In this document: positions 33,864-41,181 of the stretch, in pieces | How positions within the stretch are numbered: position 1 is the first letter of the stretch | Layout: the number at the start of each line of letters is the position of its first letter | NCBI GenBank assembly: GCA_011742915.1 | Contig: JAAQTN010000046.1 | Span: forward strand, 1 to 41,181 | DNA: 41,181 nt | Source: Billgrantia desiderata | GTDB lineage: Bacteria; Pseudomonadota; Gammaproteobacteria; Pseudomonadales; Halomonadaceae | Direction of reading: 5' to 3' | Translations under genes and position numbers: made by a program | The notes under the pieces: generated by a model | What the model was told of the DNA's origin: nothing | What the model saw: the letters and a program-made list of their open reading frames with translations, nothing else | Database searches by the model: none

Positions 33864-34865
33864 TCAGTAGGAGATGCCGACCTCGTCGTACACCTTGTGC
33901 AGCAGCTCGGTGGTCACCACGCTTTCGTATTCGCGGTGTACCGGCATGCTGGCTTCGATGAACGCCTCGCGGGCTTCGGGGGAGAGCTCGTTGATGGCGA
34001 TCTCGTCCTGGATGGCCTCGAGAATGCGCTCTTCATCTTGCAGCGTCAGCTCGCGGGCCATATCGCGGCCGTTGTCGAACGCTTCGCGCATGACCTCCTG
34101 AAGGTCCTCGGGCAGGGAGTTCCAGGAATCGCTGTTCATCACGGCGGCATAGCCGTGGTAGGCGTGGTTGGTCAGGGTGAGGTAGTCCTGCACTTCATGG
34201 AAGCGCATGGTGTAGATGTTGGCCAGCGGGTTCTCCTGGCCGGAGACGACGCCCTGCTGCAGGCCGTTGTAAACCTCGGTGAAGGCCATGGCCGTGGCGT
34301 TGGCGCCGAAGTTCTGATAGGTGGAAATGATGATCGGCGCCTGCATGGTGCGCATGCGAATGCGCTCCAGGTCGTCCGGGCCTTCGATGGGTCGCTCGTT
34401 GTTGCTCATGTGACGGAAGCCGGCACCCCAGAAGTTCACACCGTACATGTTGTGGGCTTCCAGGGTGTCGAGGATCTCACGGCCCACGTCGCCGTCCAGC
34501 ACCTTGACCATGGTGTCGTAGTCCGAGATCAGGAACGGTAGATCGAGGATCTGCAGGCGCGGCTCGAAGTTGCCCAGGGTGGCCGTCGGCGGGATGCCGA
34601 TGTCGATCAGCCCCATCTGGATCTGTTCGATGATCTCCACGTCGCCACCCACCTGGGCTGCCGGCAACACGTCGATACGAATTCTGCCGTCCGAGTTCTC
34701 TTCCACTTCCTGCTTGAAGCGCAGCGCGGCCTGACCGTTCGGGGTGTCTTCGATCAGTACGTGAGCGAAGCGGAAGGTGTATTCGGCGGCCTGGGCCTGA
34801 CCCATGCCAAGGGAGGCGGCGGCAATGGCCGCGACCAGCGTTGCTTTGCTCAGTTTGTTTTTCAT
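33864..34865 (-). CDS. dctP: TRAP transporter solute-binding protein (DctP)
   Basis: A 333-residue periplasmic protein with a signal peptide of about 26 residues (MKNKLSKATL then a hydrophobic core, cleavage near AQAAE). The mature chain has RFAHVLIEDTPNGQAALRFK, EIIEQIQMGLIDIG and the ligand-carboxylate Arg region ERIRMRTM (about R172), followed by FTEVYNGLQQGVVSGQENPL. The conserved Arg implies that the cargo carries a carboxylate. GAGGTG precedes the ATG. The 150-base gap upstream holds a 7-bp inverted repeat (34914-34949). Confidence 0.93.
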   Translation of the reverse strand: MKNKLSKATLVAAIAAASLGMGQAQAAEYTFRFAHVLIEDTPNGQAALRFKQEVEENSDGRIRIDVLPAAQVGGDVEIIEQIQMGLIDIGIPPTATLGNFEPRLQILDLPFLISDYDTMVKVLDGDVGREILDTLEAHNMYGVNFWGAGFRHMSNNERPIEGPDDLERIRMRTMQAPIIISTYQNFGANATAMAFTEVYNGLQQGVVSGQENPLANIYTMRFHEVQDYLTLTNHAYHGYAAVMNSDSWNSLPEDLQEVMREAFDNGRDMARELTLQDEERILEAIQDEIAINELSPEAREAFIEASMPVHREYESVVTTELLHKVYDEVGISY

Positions 34866-34913
34866 CTTTCACCTCGTTGTGGGTTCTTGTCGCGTGTCCA
34901 ACGTTGCTGGTTG

Positions 34914-34949
34914 CGCATGGGCAGCCGATTGCAGCTCGTACGCCATGCG
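34914..34949. promoter_or_regulatory. Inverted repeat upstream of dctP
   Basis: CGCATGG (34914-34920) and CCATGCG (34943-34949) are exact reverse complements with a 22-base spacer, about 50 bases upstream of the dctP ATG. It may be an attenuating hairpin or a regulator site between asparaginase and dctP. Confidence 0.3.
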
Positions 34950-35015
34950 TCATGACCTCGTTTCCCTGCGAAACTCGCCCGAGGCAGGTTCCTGGCTCAT
35001 GTCCGCTATGGCGCG

Positions 35016-36011
35016 TCAGGCGGCCAGGAGTTTCACTCTCTCCGCCAGCGGCTGAGCGCCGGTGGAGGCAAGTAGTGTCGATAACGCCAGGCGTGCCTTG
35101 CGTGCGCTAAGGTCGGTAACCGGCATGACCCCCGCCGACTCCAGGCTGGCGAGGCTGCCGATGAACTCGTAACTGGCGTGTACGGGGCCGCTGGCGCAGC
35201 TGCTGACCACCATGACCGGTATGCCGCGTGCGGTGACATTGGCGATGGCTTGCATCCAGTCGGGAGGTACGTGGCCACGCCCAAGGCCCTCGATCACAAG
35301 TCCGACTGCACCGCTTGCCACCGCCGCTTCGATCAGGCTTGGCGAAGCGCCGAGATAAGCGGGCAGGATGTCGACCCGGGGCATGGCGCTCTCTATCGGT
35401 AAGGGCGTGCCTGCAGGACGCTGCGGGATGGCGCTCAGCCGCACTTGGGCGCCGTCCACGTACCCCAATGGCCCGGTGTCGGGGGCGGCGAAGCCGTGCA
35501 CCTGAAAGGTGCTGACCTTGCGTACCTGTCTGGCGGCGAAGATCGATTGGTTGAATACCACCAGCGGACCGAGCCCGGCCGCTTGTGACGAGGCTGCTAC
35601 CTTCAAGGCATCGGCGATGTTGCAGAAGGCGTCGGTGCCCGGTTCATGAGGAGCCCGCTGAGAGCCGGTCAGCACCACTGGCTTGTCGACGGGCAGGGTG
35701 ATGTCGAGAAAGTAGGCGGTCTCTTCGAGGGTGTCGGTACCGTGAGTGATGACGATGCCGAGCACGTCGTCTTGGGCGGCGATATCCAGGCACGCTTCAC
35801 GTAGGCCCAATAGGTCTTCGAAGGTAATGGCATTGCTGGGCTTTTGCAGGAGCGAGCGCACCTCGACCTGTGCGGTGAAATCGCTCGGCAGGCTGACCTG
35901 GGCCAGCAGAGTTTCGCCCTTGAGGGCTCCGGAGCGGTTGCGTCCCGAGGCGTCGAGCTGGCTGGCGATGGTGCCGCCCGTGGTCAGGACGACGATCTTG
36001 CTTCTTGTCAT
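35016..36011 (-). CDS. L-asparaginase/glutaminase family amidohydrolase
   Basis: A 331-residue asparaginase. The two active-site motifs are TTGGTIAS (10-17, nucleophile T14) and THGTDTLEETAYF (89-101, with T92 and D93). GSQRAPHEPGTDAFCNI and the C-terminal ASCASGPV are also typical. No signal peptide is present, so it should act in the cytoplasm. It releases ammonia from asparagine or a related beta-amide. It is the first gene of the minus-strand unit and is divergent from the GntR regulator, with a palindrome 50 bases upstream of its start. Confidence 0.92.
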   Translation of the reverse strand: MTRSKIVVLTTGGTIASQLDASGRNRSGALKGETLLAQVSLPSDFTAQVEVRSLLQKPSNAITFEDLLGLREACLDIAAQDDVLGIVITHGTDTLEETAYFLDITLPVDKPVVLTGSQRAPHEPGTDAFCNIADALKVAASSQAAGLGPLVVFNQSIFAARQVRKVSTFQVHGFAAPDTGPLGYVDGAQVRLSAIPQRPAGTPLPIESAMPRVDILPAYLGASPSLIEAAVASGAVGLVIEGLGRGHVPPDWMQAIANVTARGIPVMVVSSCASGPVHASYEFIGSLASLESAGVMPVTDLSARKARLALSTLLASTGAQPLAERVKLLAA

Positions 36012-36060
36012 TGCGGTGTCCGTTCAGATGGCGCAAACGTACCTATGACGCCTGCTTGCA

Positions 36061-36081
36061 AGACATCTGATGTCTGATGTC
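36061..36081. promoter_or_regulatory. Candidate GntR operator between asparaginase and regulator genes
   Basis: AGACATC-T-GATGTCT (36061-36075) is a perfect 7-bp palindrome around one base. TGATGTC repeats in tandem at 36068-36074 and 36075-36081. It sits in the divergent intergenic region, about 50 bases from the asparaginase start, a usual place for a FadR-type operator. Confidence 0.45.
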
Positions 36082-36238
36082 AGTTGTGATATGCTATGCA
36101 AAGATTTGCTACAAACGCAAGAGAGCGACACAATCGAGAGGCTATGGACGATTCTTGAGGGGCAGGCAGCGGTGCGTTAACTGGTTGTTGTGTCTAATAA
36201 AAATTTGGAAGTTCGTTAACCGTAGAACGAGAGGCCAC

Positions 36239-36979
36239 ATGAGTACGAAACGCCAGCTCACCGCCCGAGCCACCCCATGCGACTCTTTTGGTGGCTCCAT
36301 CGAGAGAAGCTCAGTGGCCATGCAACTGCTCGAGCGAATCAAGGGCGCTCTGATCCGTGGCGAGCTCAAGCCTGGCGATTTCCTGCCCTCCGAGACGGAG
36401 TTGACGCATAGCCTGGGCATCGGCAAGTCCAGCGTTCGTGAGGCCATCAAGATGCTCCAGGCAATCGGCATCGTGGAGGTGCGGCGTGGGCAGGGCACGA
36501 TGATTCGGCGCGAACCCGGCGACCCGATCGTCGACCCCATGGCCTTCGGCATGATCCTGGCCCGCGGCATGACCCGCGACTTGCTCGAGTTTCGCCGTAT
36601 GTTCGAGCCGGCCTACACCTTGCAGGCGATGGGCAATGCCACTGCGGAGGATCATGCGCGGATTCGCCAGGCCATCGACGACATGGAGGCGGCCATTGCC
36701 AACGGCGAGCAGACGGCGCGACACGATGTTGCCTTCCACCGGGCCATTCTTCATGCCACCCACAACCCGATGACCATTCGCGTCGGCGAGACGCTGCTGC
36801 AATTGATCGAGGCGGCGCTGGAGACGTCCATGCAGACCCTGCCCGACGTGGCACTGAAGGATCACAAGGCGATCTACCAGGCGTTTCAGCAAGGCGATGG
36901 CGAAGCCGTTCGCGCCGCCATCGAAGTCAGCAGCAAAAGCTGGGAGACCAACCTGACCTACGTGGAAGGAGAGACCTAG
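36239..36979 (+). CDS. GntR-family regulator, FadR subfamily (FCD domain)
   Basis: A 246-residue regulator. The N-terminal winged helix-turn-helix reads GALIRGELKPGDFLPSETEL, then IGKSSVREAIKMLQAIGIVE and RRGQGTMI. The C-terminal FCD ligand domain has EFRRMFEPAYTLQA, DVAFHRAILHATHNP and DHKAIYQAFQQGD, with the Asp/His metal-ligand pattern. FadR-type members usually sense organic acids. ATG 36239 has AGAGG upstream; the frame extends 54 codons further without a sensible start. It probably controls the divergent amide/TRAP operon and perhaps the dehydrogenase genes beyond it. It is convergent with the SDR gene (7 bases apart). Confidence 0.9.
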   Translation: MSTKRQLTARATPCDSFGGSIERSSVAMQLLERIKGALIRGELKPGDFLPSETELTHSLGIGKSSVREAIKMLQAIGIVEVRRGQGTMIRREPGDPIVDPMAFGMILARGMTRDLLEFRRMFEPAYTLQAMGNATAEDHARIRQAIDDMEAAIANGEQTARHDVAFHRAILHATHNPMTIRVGETLLQLIEAALETSMQTLPDVALKDHKAIYQAFQQGDGEAVRAAIEVSSKSWETNLTYVEGET

Positions 36980-36986
36980 CGGTTGA

Positions 36987-37739
36987 TCAATGCGCGGTCC
37001 AGCCGCCGTCGACCATCAAGGCGCTGCCGGTGATCAGGTTGGCGGCGGGCGAGGCGAGAAACACCACAGGGCCCATCACATCTTCGATGCGGCCGAGCCT
37101 TTCCAGCGGTATTTGCGCGAGCACTGCCTCCCGGAAGCCGGGTTCCTGGAAGAAGGGCTGTGTCATCGGGGTTTCGATGAAGGTCGGGCAAAGGGTGTTG
37201 ACGCGAATGCCGCGAGGGCCCAGCTCGACTGCCATGGCGCGGGTCATGCCTTCTACCGCGGCTTTCGAGGCGCAGTAGAGGCTGCGGTTCTTGGCGCCCA
37301 CGTGCCCCATCTGCGAGGAGACGTTGATCACGCTGCCGCCGGCGGGCATCTCTTCGATCACCGTTTGAGTCAGGAAGTAGGTCGCCCGGACGTTGAGTTC
37401 CATGACGGCGGCGTAGTCTTCTTCCGTGACCTGGTCGATCGGTTTGGGCCGGTTGGTGCCGGCGTTGTTGACCAGTATGTCGAAGCGCTGACCCGCCAGG
37501 GCGCGACGGGTGGCAGCCTGGTCTTGAACGTCCAGCGCCAGGCCTTCGGCTTCGTGACCGCCGGCGCGCAGGGCCGCGACCACTTCTTCCAGCCGCTCGG
37601 CGTTGCGGGCCACCAGGGTCACTCGTGCGCCGGCTTGAGCCAGGGCGCAGGCACAGGCCAGCCCGATGCCCTGGCTGGCGCCGGTGACCAGAGCGCTGCG
37701 CCCATCCAGGCGCAGGCTCGGGGTTTGGGGCAGCTTCAT
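36987..37739 (-). CDS. Short-chain dehydrogenase/reductase
   Basis: A 250-residue classical [11 protein letters not shown] (19-26), NNAG (91-94), SSQMGHVGA with catalytic Ser141/142, Y155-x3-K159 in [26 protein letters not shown] and the C-terminal DGGWTAH. It oxidises or reduces a secondary alcohol/ketone using NAD(P). Its start overlaps the stop of the HisD-like gene by 4 bases (ATGA), so the two are translationally coupled and probably act on the same compound, for example epimerising a hydroxyl group. Confidence 0.9.
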   Translation of the reverse strand: MKLPQTPSLRLDGRSALVTGASQGIGLACACALAQAGARVTLVARNAERLEEVVAALRAGGHEAEGLALDVQDQAATRRALAGQRFDILVNNAGTNRPKPIDQVTEEDYAAVMELNVRATYFLTQTVIEEMPAGGSVINVSSQMGHVGAKNRSLYCASKAAVEGMTRAMAVELGPRGIRVNTLCPTFIETPMTQPFFQEPGFREAVLAQIPLERLGRIEDVMGPVVFLASPAANLITGSALMVDGGWTAH

Positions 37740-39046
37740 ACCGGTACCGCGGAGGCATAGGGTACGTCACGCTTGCCGTAGCGGCGTACGCGTTCGTTGG
37801 CCTGCTCGCCGTGTCCGGCAAAGCCCTCCAGCGCACACAGGCGTGAGCAGTAGCTGCCGATTTCGGCGGAAGCCTCGTCGGTGAGCACCTTCTGATAGGT
37901 GCAGGTCTTGAGGAACTTGCCGACCCACAGCCCACCGGTATATCGCGCGGCCTTCCGGGTCGGCAGGGTATGGTTGGTGCCGATCACCTTGTCGCCGTAG
38001 GCCACGTTGGTGCGCGGGCCGAGGAAGAGGGCGCCGTAGTTCGTCAGCCTGTCGAGATAGAGGTTGGGGTCTTCGGTCATCACCTGGACGTGCTCGTAGG
38101 CCATCTCGTCGGCGACCTGCAGCATTTCTTCGTGGCTGTCGCAAACGATGACCTCGCCGTAGTCGTTCCATGCCTGGCGGGCGATCTCGGCGGTGGGCAG
38201 CTTGGCCAGCAGCTCATCGATGGCGGTGAGCGTCGCTTTGGCCAACGCCTCGGAGTTGGTGAGCAGGGCCGCGGGCGAGGTGGGGCCGTGCTCGGCCTGA
38301 CCCAGCAGGTCGGTAGCGCAGAGCAGGCCGTCGACGGTTTCGTCGGCGATGACCAGGGTTTCGGTGGGGCCGGCGAACAGGTCGATGCCGACCCGGCCGA
38401 AGAGCTGTCGCTTGGCTTCGGCAACGAAGGCATTGCCGGGGCCGACCAGCATGTCGACCGCTTCGATGGACTCGGTACCGATGGCCATGGCGCCAACCGC
38501 CTGTACGCCACCAAGCACCAGGATTTCATCGGCTCCGGCCAGATGCATCGCCGCCACGATGGCCGGATGCGGCTTGCCTTGATAGGGCGGGGCGGCAGCG
38601 ATGACGCGTTTGACACCGGCTACCTTGGCGGTCAGCACGCTCATGTGCGCAGAGGCGACCATGGGGTAGGCGCCGCCGGGTACGTAGCAGCCAACGGAAT
38701 TGACCGGGATGTGCTTATGCCCGAGCACCACGCCGGGCCGTGTTTCCACTTCGACGTCTTGCATACTGGCCAACTGGGCCTCGGCGAAGCGGCGAATCTG
38801 CGCTTGGGCGAAGCGGATGTCGTCGAGTTCTTGCGCCGTGAGCTCCGATATTGCCCGTTCGATCTCGGCTTGGCTCAGCCGGAAGGTGGCGGGCGACCAG
38901 CGGTCGAATTTTTCCGAAAGCTCTCGCACGGCTTCATCGCCGCGTGTCTCGATGGCTTGAAGCGTTTGTTCGACGGTTTCCCGAACCTTACGGTCGGCTT
39001 CGGCGCGGGCTTCGCTCGGGGCGCCCGCTTTCAGTCGTCGGATCAT
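37736..39046 (-). CDS. HisD-like alcohol dehydrogenase (histidinol/sulfopropanediol dehydrogenase family)
   Basis: A 436-residue member of the histidinol dehydrogenase family: VGCYVPGG (118-125), VGPGNAFV (201-208), LFAGPTE (223-229), and zinc-ligand-type Q250 and H253 in GQAEHGPTS. The C-terminal region [17 protein letters not shown] replaces the biosynthetic HisD pattern. Isolated HisD paralogues beside catabolic genes include HpsN, which oxidises a primary alcohol to an acid in two NAD-dependent steps. No his genes are nearby, so a catabolic role is inferred. It is the first gene of a two-gene unit with the SDR and divergent from the HAD-family gene. Confidence 0.88.
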   Translation of the reverse strand: MIRRLKAGAPSEARAEADRKVRETVEQTLQAIETRGDEAVRELSEKFDRWSPATFRLSQAEIERAISELTAQELDDIRFAQAQIRRFAEAQLASMQDVEVETRPGVVLGHKHIPVNSVGCYVPGGAYPMVASAHMSVLTAKVAGVKRVIAAAPPYQGKPHPAIVAAMHLAGADEILVLGGVQAVGAMAIGTESIEAVDMLVGPGNAFVAEAKRQLFGRVGIDLFAGPTETLVIADETVDGLLCATDLLGQAEHGPTSPAALLTNSEALAKATLTAIDELLAKLPTAEIARQAWNDYGEVIVCDSHEEMLQVADEMAYEHVQVMTEDPNLYLDRLTNYGALFLGPRTNVAYGDKVIGTNHTLPTRKAARYTGGLWVGKFLKTCTYQKVLTDEASAEIGSYCSRLCALEGFAGHGEQANERVRRYGKRDVPYASAVPV

Positions 39047-39116
39047 GGCGGTTTCCTGCTGAATTGTACGAGTAATCGAGTTGCCTCGACAGACGGCTCA
39101 CCGCAAAGTTAGTATC

Positions 39117-39136
39117 GATTGCATACGAATGCAATC
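39117..39136. promoter_or_regulatory. Perfect palindrome between divergent dehydrogenase genes
   Basis: GATTGCAT-ACGA-ATGCAATC: perfect 8-bp arms with a 4-base centre. It lies 28 bases before the ATG at 39164 and about 70 bases before the HisD-like start. It is a likely operator controlling one or both genes. A half-site CGAATGCAA recurs at 40207-40215. Confidence 0.6.
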
Positions 39137-39163
39137 CCAGTTTTCAAGCCGAAAGGAGGCAGC

Positions 39164-40093
39164 ATGTCGGAACCTATCGCGGTAGTGGGTGCAGGATTGA
39201 TTGGGCGGGCTTGGTCGATGGTCTTTGCGCGGACGGGGCGCTCGGTGCGGCTGTACGATGCCCAGCCGGAGGCCTTGGCCGGGGCGAAGCAAGCGATTCG
39301 CCAGTCGTTGCACGATCTACAGCGTGCCGGGCTGGTCGAAGAGCCCGCAGCGATTCTCGAGCGCATTCAGGTCGAGCCCGACCTGGCGCTTGCCGTGGCG
39401 GGGGCCGGCTACGTGCAGGAGTGCGGCCCCGAGAATCTCGAGGTGAAGCAGGAAATATACAGCCGACTCGAAGCGGCGACGGCGCCGGATACCATTCTTG
39501 CCAGCTCCACTTCGGGCATTGCCGCGTCGCGTTTTACCGGGCACTTGGCGCATCCGCAGCGCTGTCTGGTGGCGCACCCGGTGAACCCCCCTTATCTGGT
39601 GCCTGTGGTCGAGGTGGTGCCTGCGCCGAATACCGCTCAGGATGCGGTCGATAGAACGCTGGCCTTGATGTCCGAGGTGGGCCAGGTGCCGGTGCTGGTC
39701 AGGCGTGAGTTGCCGGGGTTCGTTCTCAACCGGTTGCAGGGGGCGCTGCTCAACGAGGCGCTGCGCCTGTTCCGTGACGGTTATGTCTCGGCCGAGGATC
39801 TGGACAAGACAGTCAAACACGGCCTGGGCCTGCGCTGGTCGTTCATGGGGCCGTTCGAGACGATCGATCTCAATGCCCCGGCCGGGGTGACCGATTACGC
39901 TCGCCGCTATGGCCCGCTCTATGCCGATGTGGATGCCCAGCGTGATGGCGCCTCGCCCTGGCAGGAGGAGACCCTCGCGGCGCTGGAGGCGGAACGGCGC
40001 TCGGCGCTGCCGCTCGAAGGGCTGGCCGAACGCCAGGCGTGGCGCGACCGCCAGCTGATGGCGCTTGGTGCCTACCGCAAGTTGCTCTCTTAG
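39164..40093 (+). CDS. 3-hydroxyacyl-CoA dehydrogenase-family protein (lambda-crystallin/gulonate dehydrogenase-like)
   Basis: A 309-residue NAD-dependent dehydrogenase with an N-terminal Rossmann motif GAGLIG (9-14), ASSTSGI, VAHPVNPPYLVPVVEVV with the catalytic H138-E150 pair, and the C-terminal helical domain (PGFVLNRLQGALLNEALRL, GLGLRWSFMGPFETIDLN). The PPYLVPVVE and RWSFMGPFETID features match the short CryL group (L-gulonate, carnitine and hydroxy-acid dehydrogenases) better than FadB-type enzymes. ATG 39164 follows AAGGAGG; a TTG at 39119 lies inside the palindrome. It probably oxidises a 3-hydroxy acid related to the divergent dehydrogenases' substrate. Confidence 0.88.
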   Translation: MSEPIAVVGAGLIGRAWSMVFARTGRSVRLYDAQPEALAGAKQAIRQSLHDLQRAGLVEEPAAILERIQVEPDLALAVAGAGYVQECGPENLEVKQEIYSRLEAATAPDTILASSTSGIAASRFTGHLAHPQRCLVAHPVNPPYLVPVVEVVPAPNTAQDAVDRTLALMSEVGQVPVLVRRELPGFVLNRLQGALLNEALRLFRDGYVSAEDLDKTVKHGLGLRWSFMGPFETIDLNAPAGVTDYARRYGPLYADVDAQRDGASPWQEETLAALEAERRSALPLEGLAERQAWRDRQLMALGAYRKLLS

Positions 40094-40337
40094 CGTATTG
40101 GCGCGTAACCAGACCAATGGATGATTCGTACCGCTCATTGAGAACTAAGGCAAGCAAGCGGTTTCAAGCAGAAAAGCGGATGTGGAAGCCATTTCCATGC
40201 ACTATTCGAATGCAAACGCACGTTTCGTGGCAGCCTCGGGGCGAATGCTGCCCCTTGAGAGCAAAGTTTCGTAAACCTGATGAAATGTCGACAAAGCTGG
40301 GGCATGATGTTTCTCGATGTCACAAAGGAGAAACCTC
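40094..40337. other. Intergenic stretch without recognised gene
   Basis: Between the dehydrogenase and the small ORF. I see no coding potential. CGAATGCAA (40207-40215) matches half of the palindrome at 39117-39136. No clear promoter or terminator. Confidence 0.4.
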
Positions 40338-40451
40338 ATGCCAACACAGCAGCGTGTGGATGCCGATGTGTGCGAAGTCCTGAACCACTGGGTTTCCCAT
40401 GCCTTGGCCCAGCAAGCGGCGAACGATGCTCTCGTCGCTTACATTCACTGA
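40338..40451 (+). CDS. Possible small protein of 37 residues
   Basis: ATG 40338 follows AAAGGAG with 8-base spacing, an unusually good ribosome-binding site in a region otherwise without genes. The product starts MPTQQRVDADVCEVLNHWVS and ends ANDALVAYIH, with one Cys and a probably amphipathic helix; no membrane segment or known domain. No convincing promoter was identified. It may be a real small protein or chance. Confidence 0.35.
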   Translation: MPTQQRVDADVCEVLNHWVSHALAQQAANDALVAYIH

Positions 40452-40584
40452 ACCAGCGTTACCCGTTGCACCCAAGGGCCAGGGAGGGTCCTGACGACAT
40501 CGACTCCCGTATCGCTGTACTGTTCTGGCCTCTATTCTCTTTTCACTTCCTTAGTCTTCTTCTTCGCTATATCGGATGCCGACA
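40452..40584. other. Intergenic stretch, nothing recognised
   Basis: Between the small ORF and the 3' end of the CAP-domain gene. No repeat, hairpin with T-tract or coding potential was found. Confidence 0.4.
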
Positions 40585-41085
40585 TCATCTCGGATGGGCA
40601 AACACCTGTGTCCAGAAGGGGGAGTAGCGAGAACTTTCCTCTTCGAAGGAAGCCGCCCCCATTTCGCTGAAGTCGTCACTCATGATGTTCGCGCAGTGCC
40701 CAGGGCTTTCCAGCCAGCCTTGCATGACACGCTCGACCTCTGCCTGACCGGCGGCAATGTTCTCTCCAACAGCCTGCCATACATAGCCGGTGTCGCTTAC
40801 CCGAGCGGTGACGCCTTGATCGTCGGTGTCGCTGTGACCAAAGAATTCCTCTTCAGCCATGTTCCGTGAATGGCCGTGCGCGGCCTCGGCCAGGCTGCAA
40901 TTCCATTCCAGGGGATGGGGGGCGGGAAAGCTCTCATCGCCGCACTGGCGGCTTTCGCTGCGTACATCGTTGACCCGCTCGAGCATCTCGCGTTGATCGG
41001 CGCTGAGCTCGCATTCTGCCGCGGCAGTATTGGCATGAGCCAGGCTCAGCAGTACAAACGAGAAGAGAGTACAAGAACGTAGCAT
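40585..41085 (-). CDS. Secreted CAP-domain (SCP/PR1-like) protein
   Basis: A 166-residue protein with a signal peptide (hydrophobic LFSFVLLSLAHA, cleavage near AAAE). The CAP fold motifs are MLERVNDVRSESRQCG, LEWNCSLAEAAHGHSRNMAE, EFFGHSDTDDQGVTARV, VGENIAAGQ and WLESPGHCANIMS. The two CAP His residues (AHGHSRNM and SPGHCANI regions) are present, along with four to five Cys residues that could form disulfides in the periplasm. Bacterial CAP proteins are secreted and mostly of unknown activity. GGAAGG lies just upstream of the ATG. It appears monocistronic. Confidence 0.9.
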   Translation of the reverse strand: MLRSCTLFSFVLLSLAHANTAAAECELSADQREMLERVNDVRSESRQCGDESFPAPHPLEWNCSLAEAAHGHSRNMAEEEFFGHSDTDDQGVTARVSDTGYVWQAVGENIAAGQAEVERVMQGWLESPGHCANIMSDDFSEMGAASFEEESSRYSPFWTQVFAHPR

Positions 41086-41124
41086 CGACCTTCCTTTGGT
41101 CTAGCCCGAATATTGCACCAGGCA

Positions 41125-41154
41125 TGAAAAAAGCGGCTGAAAATCGGTTATAAT
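41125..41154 (+). promoter_or_regulatory. Possible plus-strand promoter at the window edge
   Basis: TATAAT at 41149-41154 is a consensus -10, with a poor -35 (TGAAAA at 41125-41130, 18-base spacing). It would serve a gene beyond the window end. Confidence 0.25.
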
Positions 41155-41181
41155 TCAAGAGCCTAACCAAGAATTAGCCGA

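Noticed and set aside
36175..36220. Two CGTTAAC copies in the gntR leader
   Set aside because: Seven-base match 39 bp apart with no further symmetry; too short to call.
36976..37935. 319-residue frame over the SDR gene
   Set aside because: Out-of-frame shadow; the SDR frame carries all catalytic motifs.
1..41181. tRNA, rRNA or CRISPR array
   Set aside because: No cloverleaf-like stretch with a CCA region, no rRNA sequence and no regularly spaced identical repeats with spacers were seen.

Overview
The window looks like part of a gammaproteobacterial chromosome, most probably from a halomonad (Halomonadaceae). This is inferred from GC-rich housekeeping and catabolic genes, a TRAP-fed amide operon and protein styles familiar from Halomonas; no rRNA or marker gene is present to prove it. 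No tRNA, rRNA or CRISPR array was seen.

Positions 1-16,650 form a surface-polysaccharide (O-antigen type) cluster on the plus strand. It opens with a truncated rfbB behind a repeat array resembling a transposon end. Next come rfbA, galE and a first O-antigen ligase/polymerase-like membrane protein. A new transcription unit follows, with a sigma70-like promoter and a JUMPstart/ops element in its leader. It encodes a hexapeptide acetyltransferase, WecE-type sugar aminotransferase, Wzx flippase, four GT4-type glycosyltransferases, an AsnB-type amidotransferase, a WcaJ-type initiating transferase and a second ligase/polymerase-like protein. The middle of this unit (about 4.1-13.9 kb) is visibly AT-rich and probably acquired. 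The expected product is a lipid-linked repeat unit containing a dTDP-derived 4-amino-4,6-dideoxy sugar, possibly with an amidated uronic acid.

Positions 16,650-22,040 carry LPS-core-like genes: a Kdo-kinase-like protein, a GT25 and a GT9 glycosyltransferase, a two-domain protein (sigma-70 region-2-like N-terminus plus ParB/Srx-like C-terminus), and a GT32-like glycosyltransferase. An approximately 88-bp copy of the GT9 gene's 5' end lies upstream of the kinase, so kinase and GT25 are bracketed by imperfect direct repeats.

Positions 22,076-28,600 form a minus-strand accessory block. It holds a SEC-C protein, an AAA-ATPase/PD-(D/E)XK protein, and a hipA-hipB-nucleotidyltransferase module. The hip promoter has three 18-bp palindromes spaced exactly 41 bp, two of them flanking the -10 region. 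The nucleotidyltransferase gene is bracketed by copies of the hipB 3' end.

Positions 28,757-40,093 form a catabolic locus. A seven-gene minus-strand unit (asparaginase, DctPQM TRAP transporter, M20 carbamoylase-like hydrolase, RidA-like protein, amidase) is divergent from a FadR-type GntR regulator. Beyond the regulator lies a HisD-like dehydrogenase plus SDR pair, divergent from a 3-hydroxyacyl-CoA-dehydrogenase-family gene across a perfect palindrome. Together they suggest import of an organic acid-like amide or carbamoyl compound, release of ammonia, and oxidation of a hydroxylated carbon skeleton; the substrate is unknown. The window ends with a possible 37-residue ORF and a secreted CAP-domain protein.
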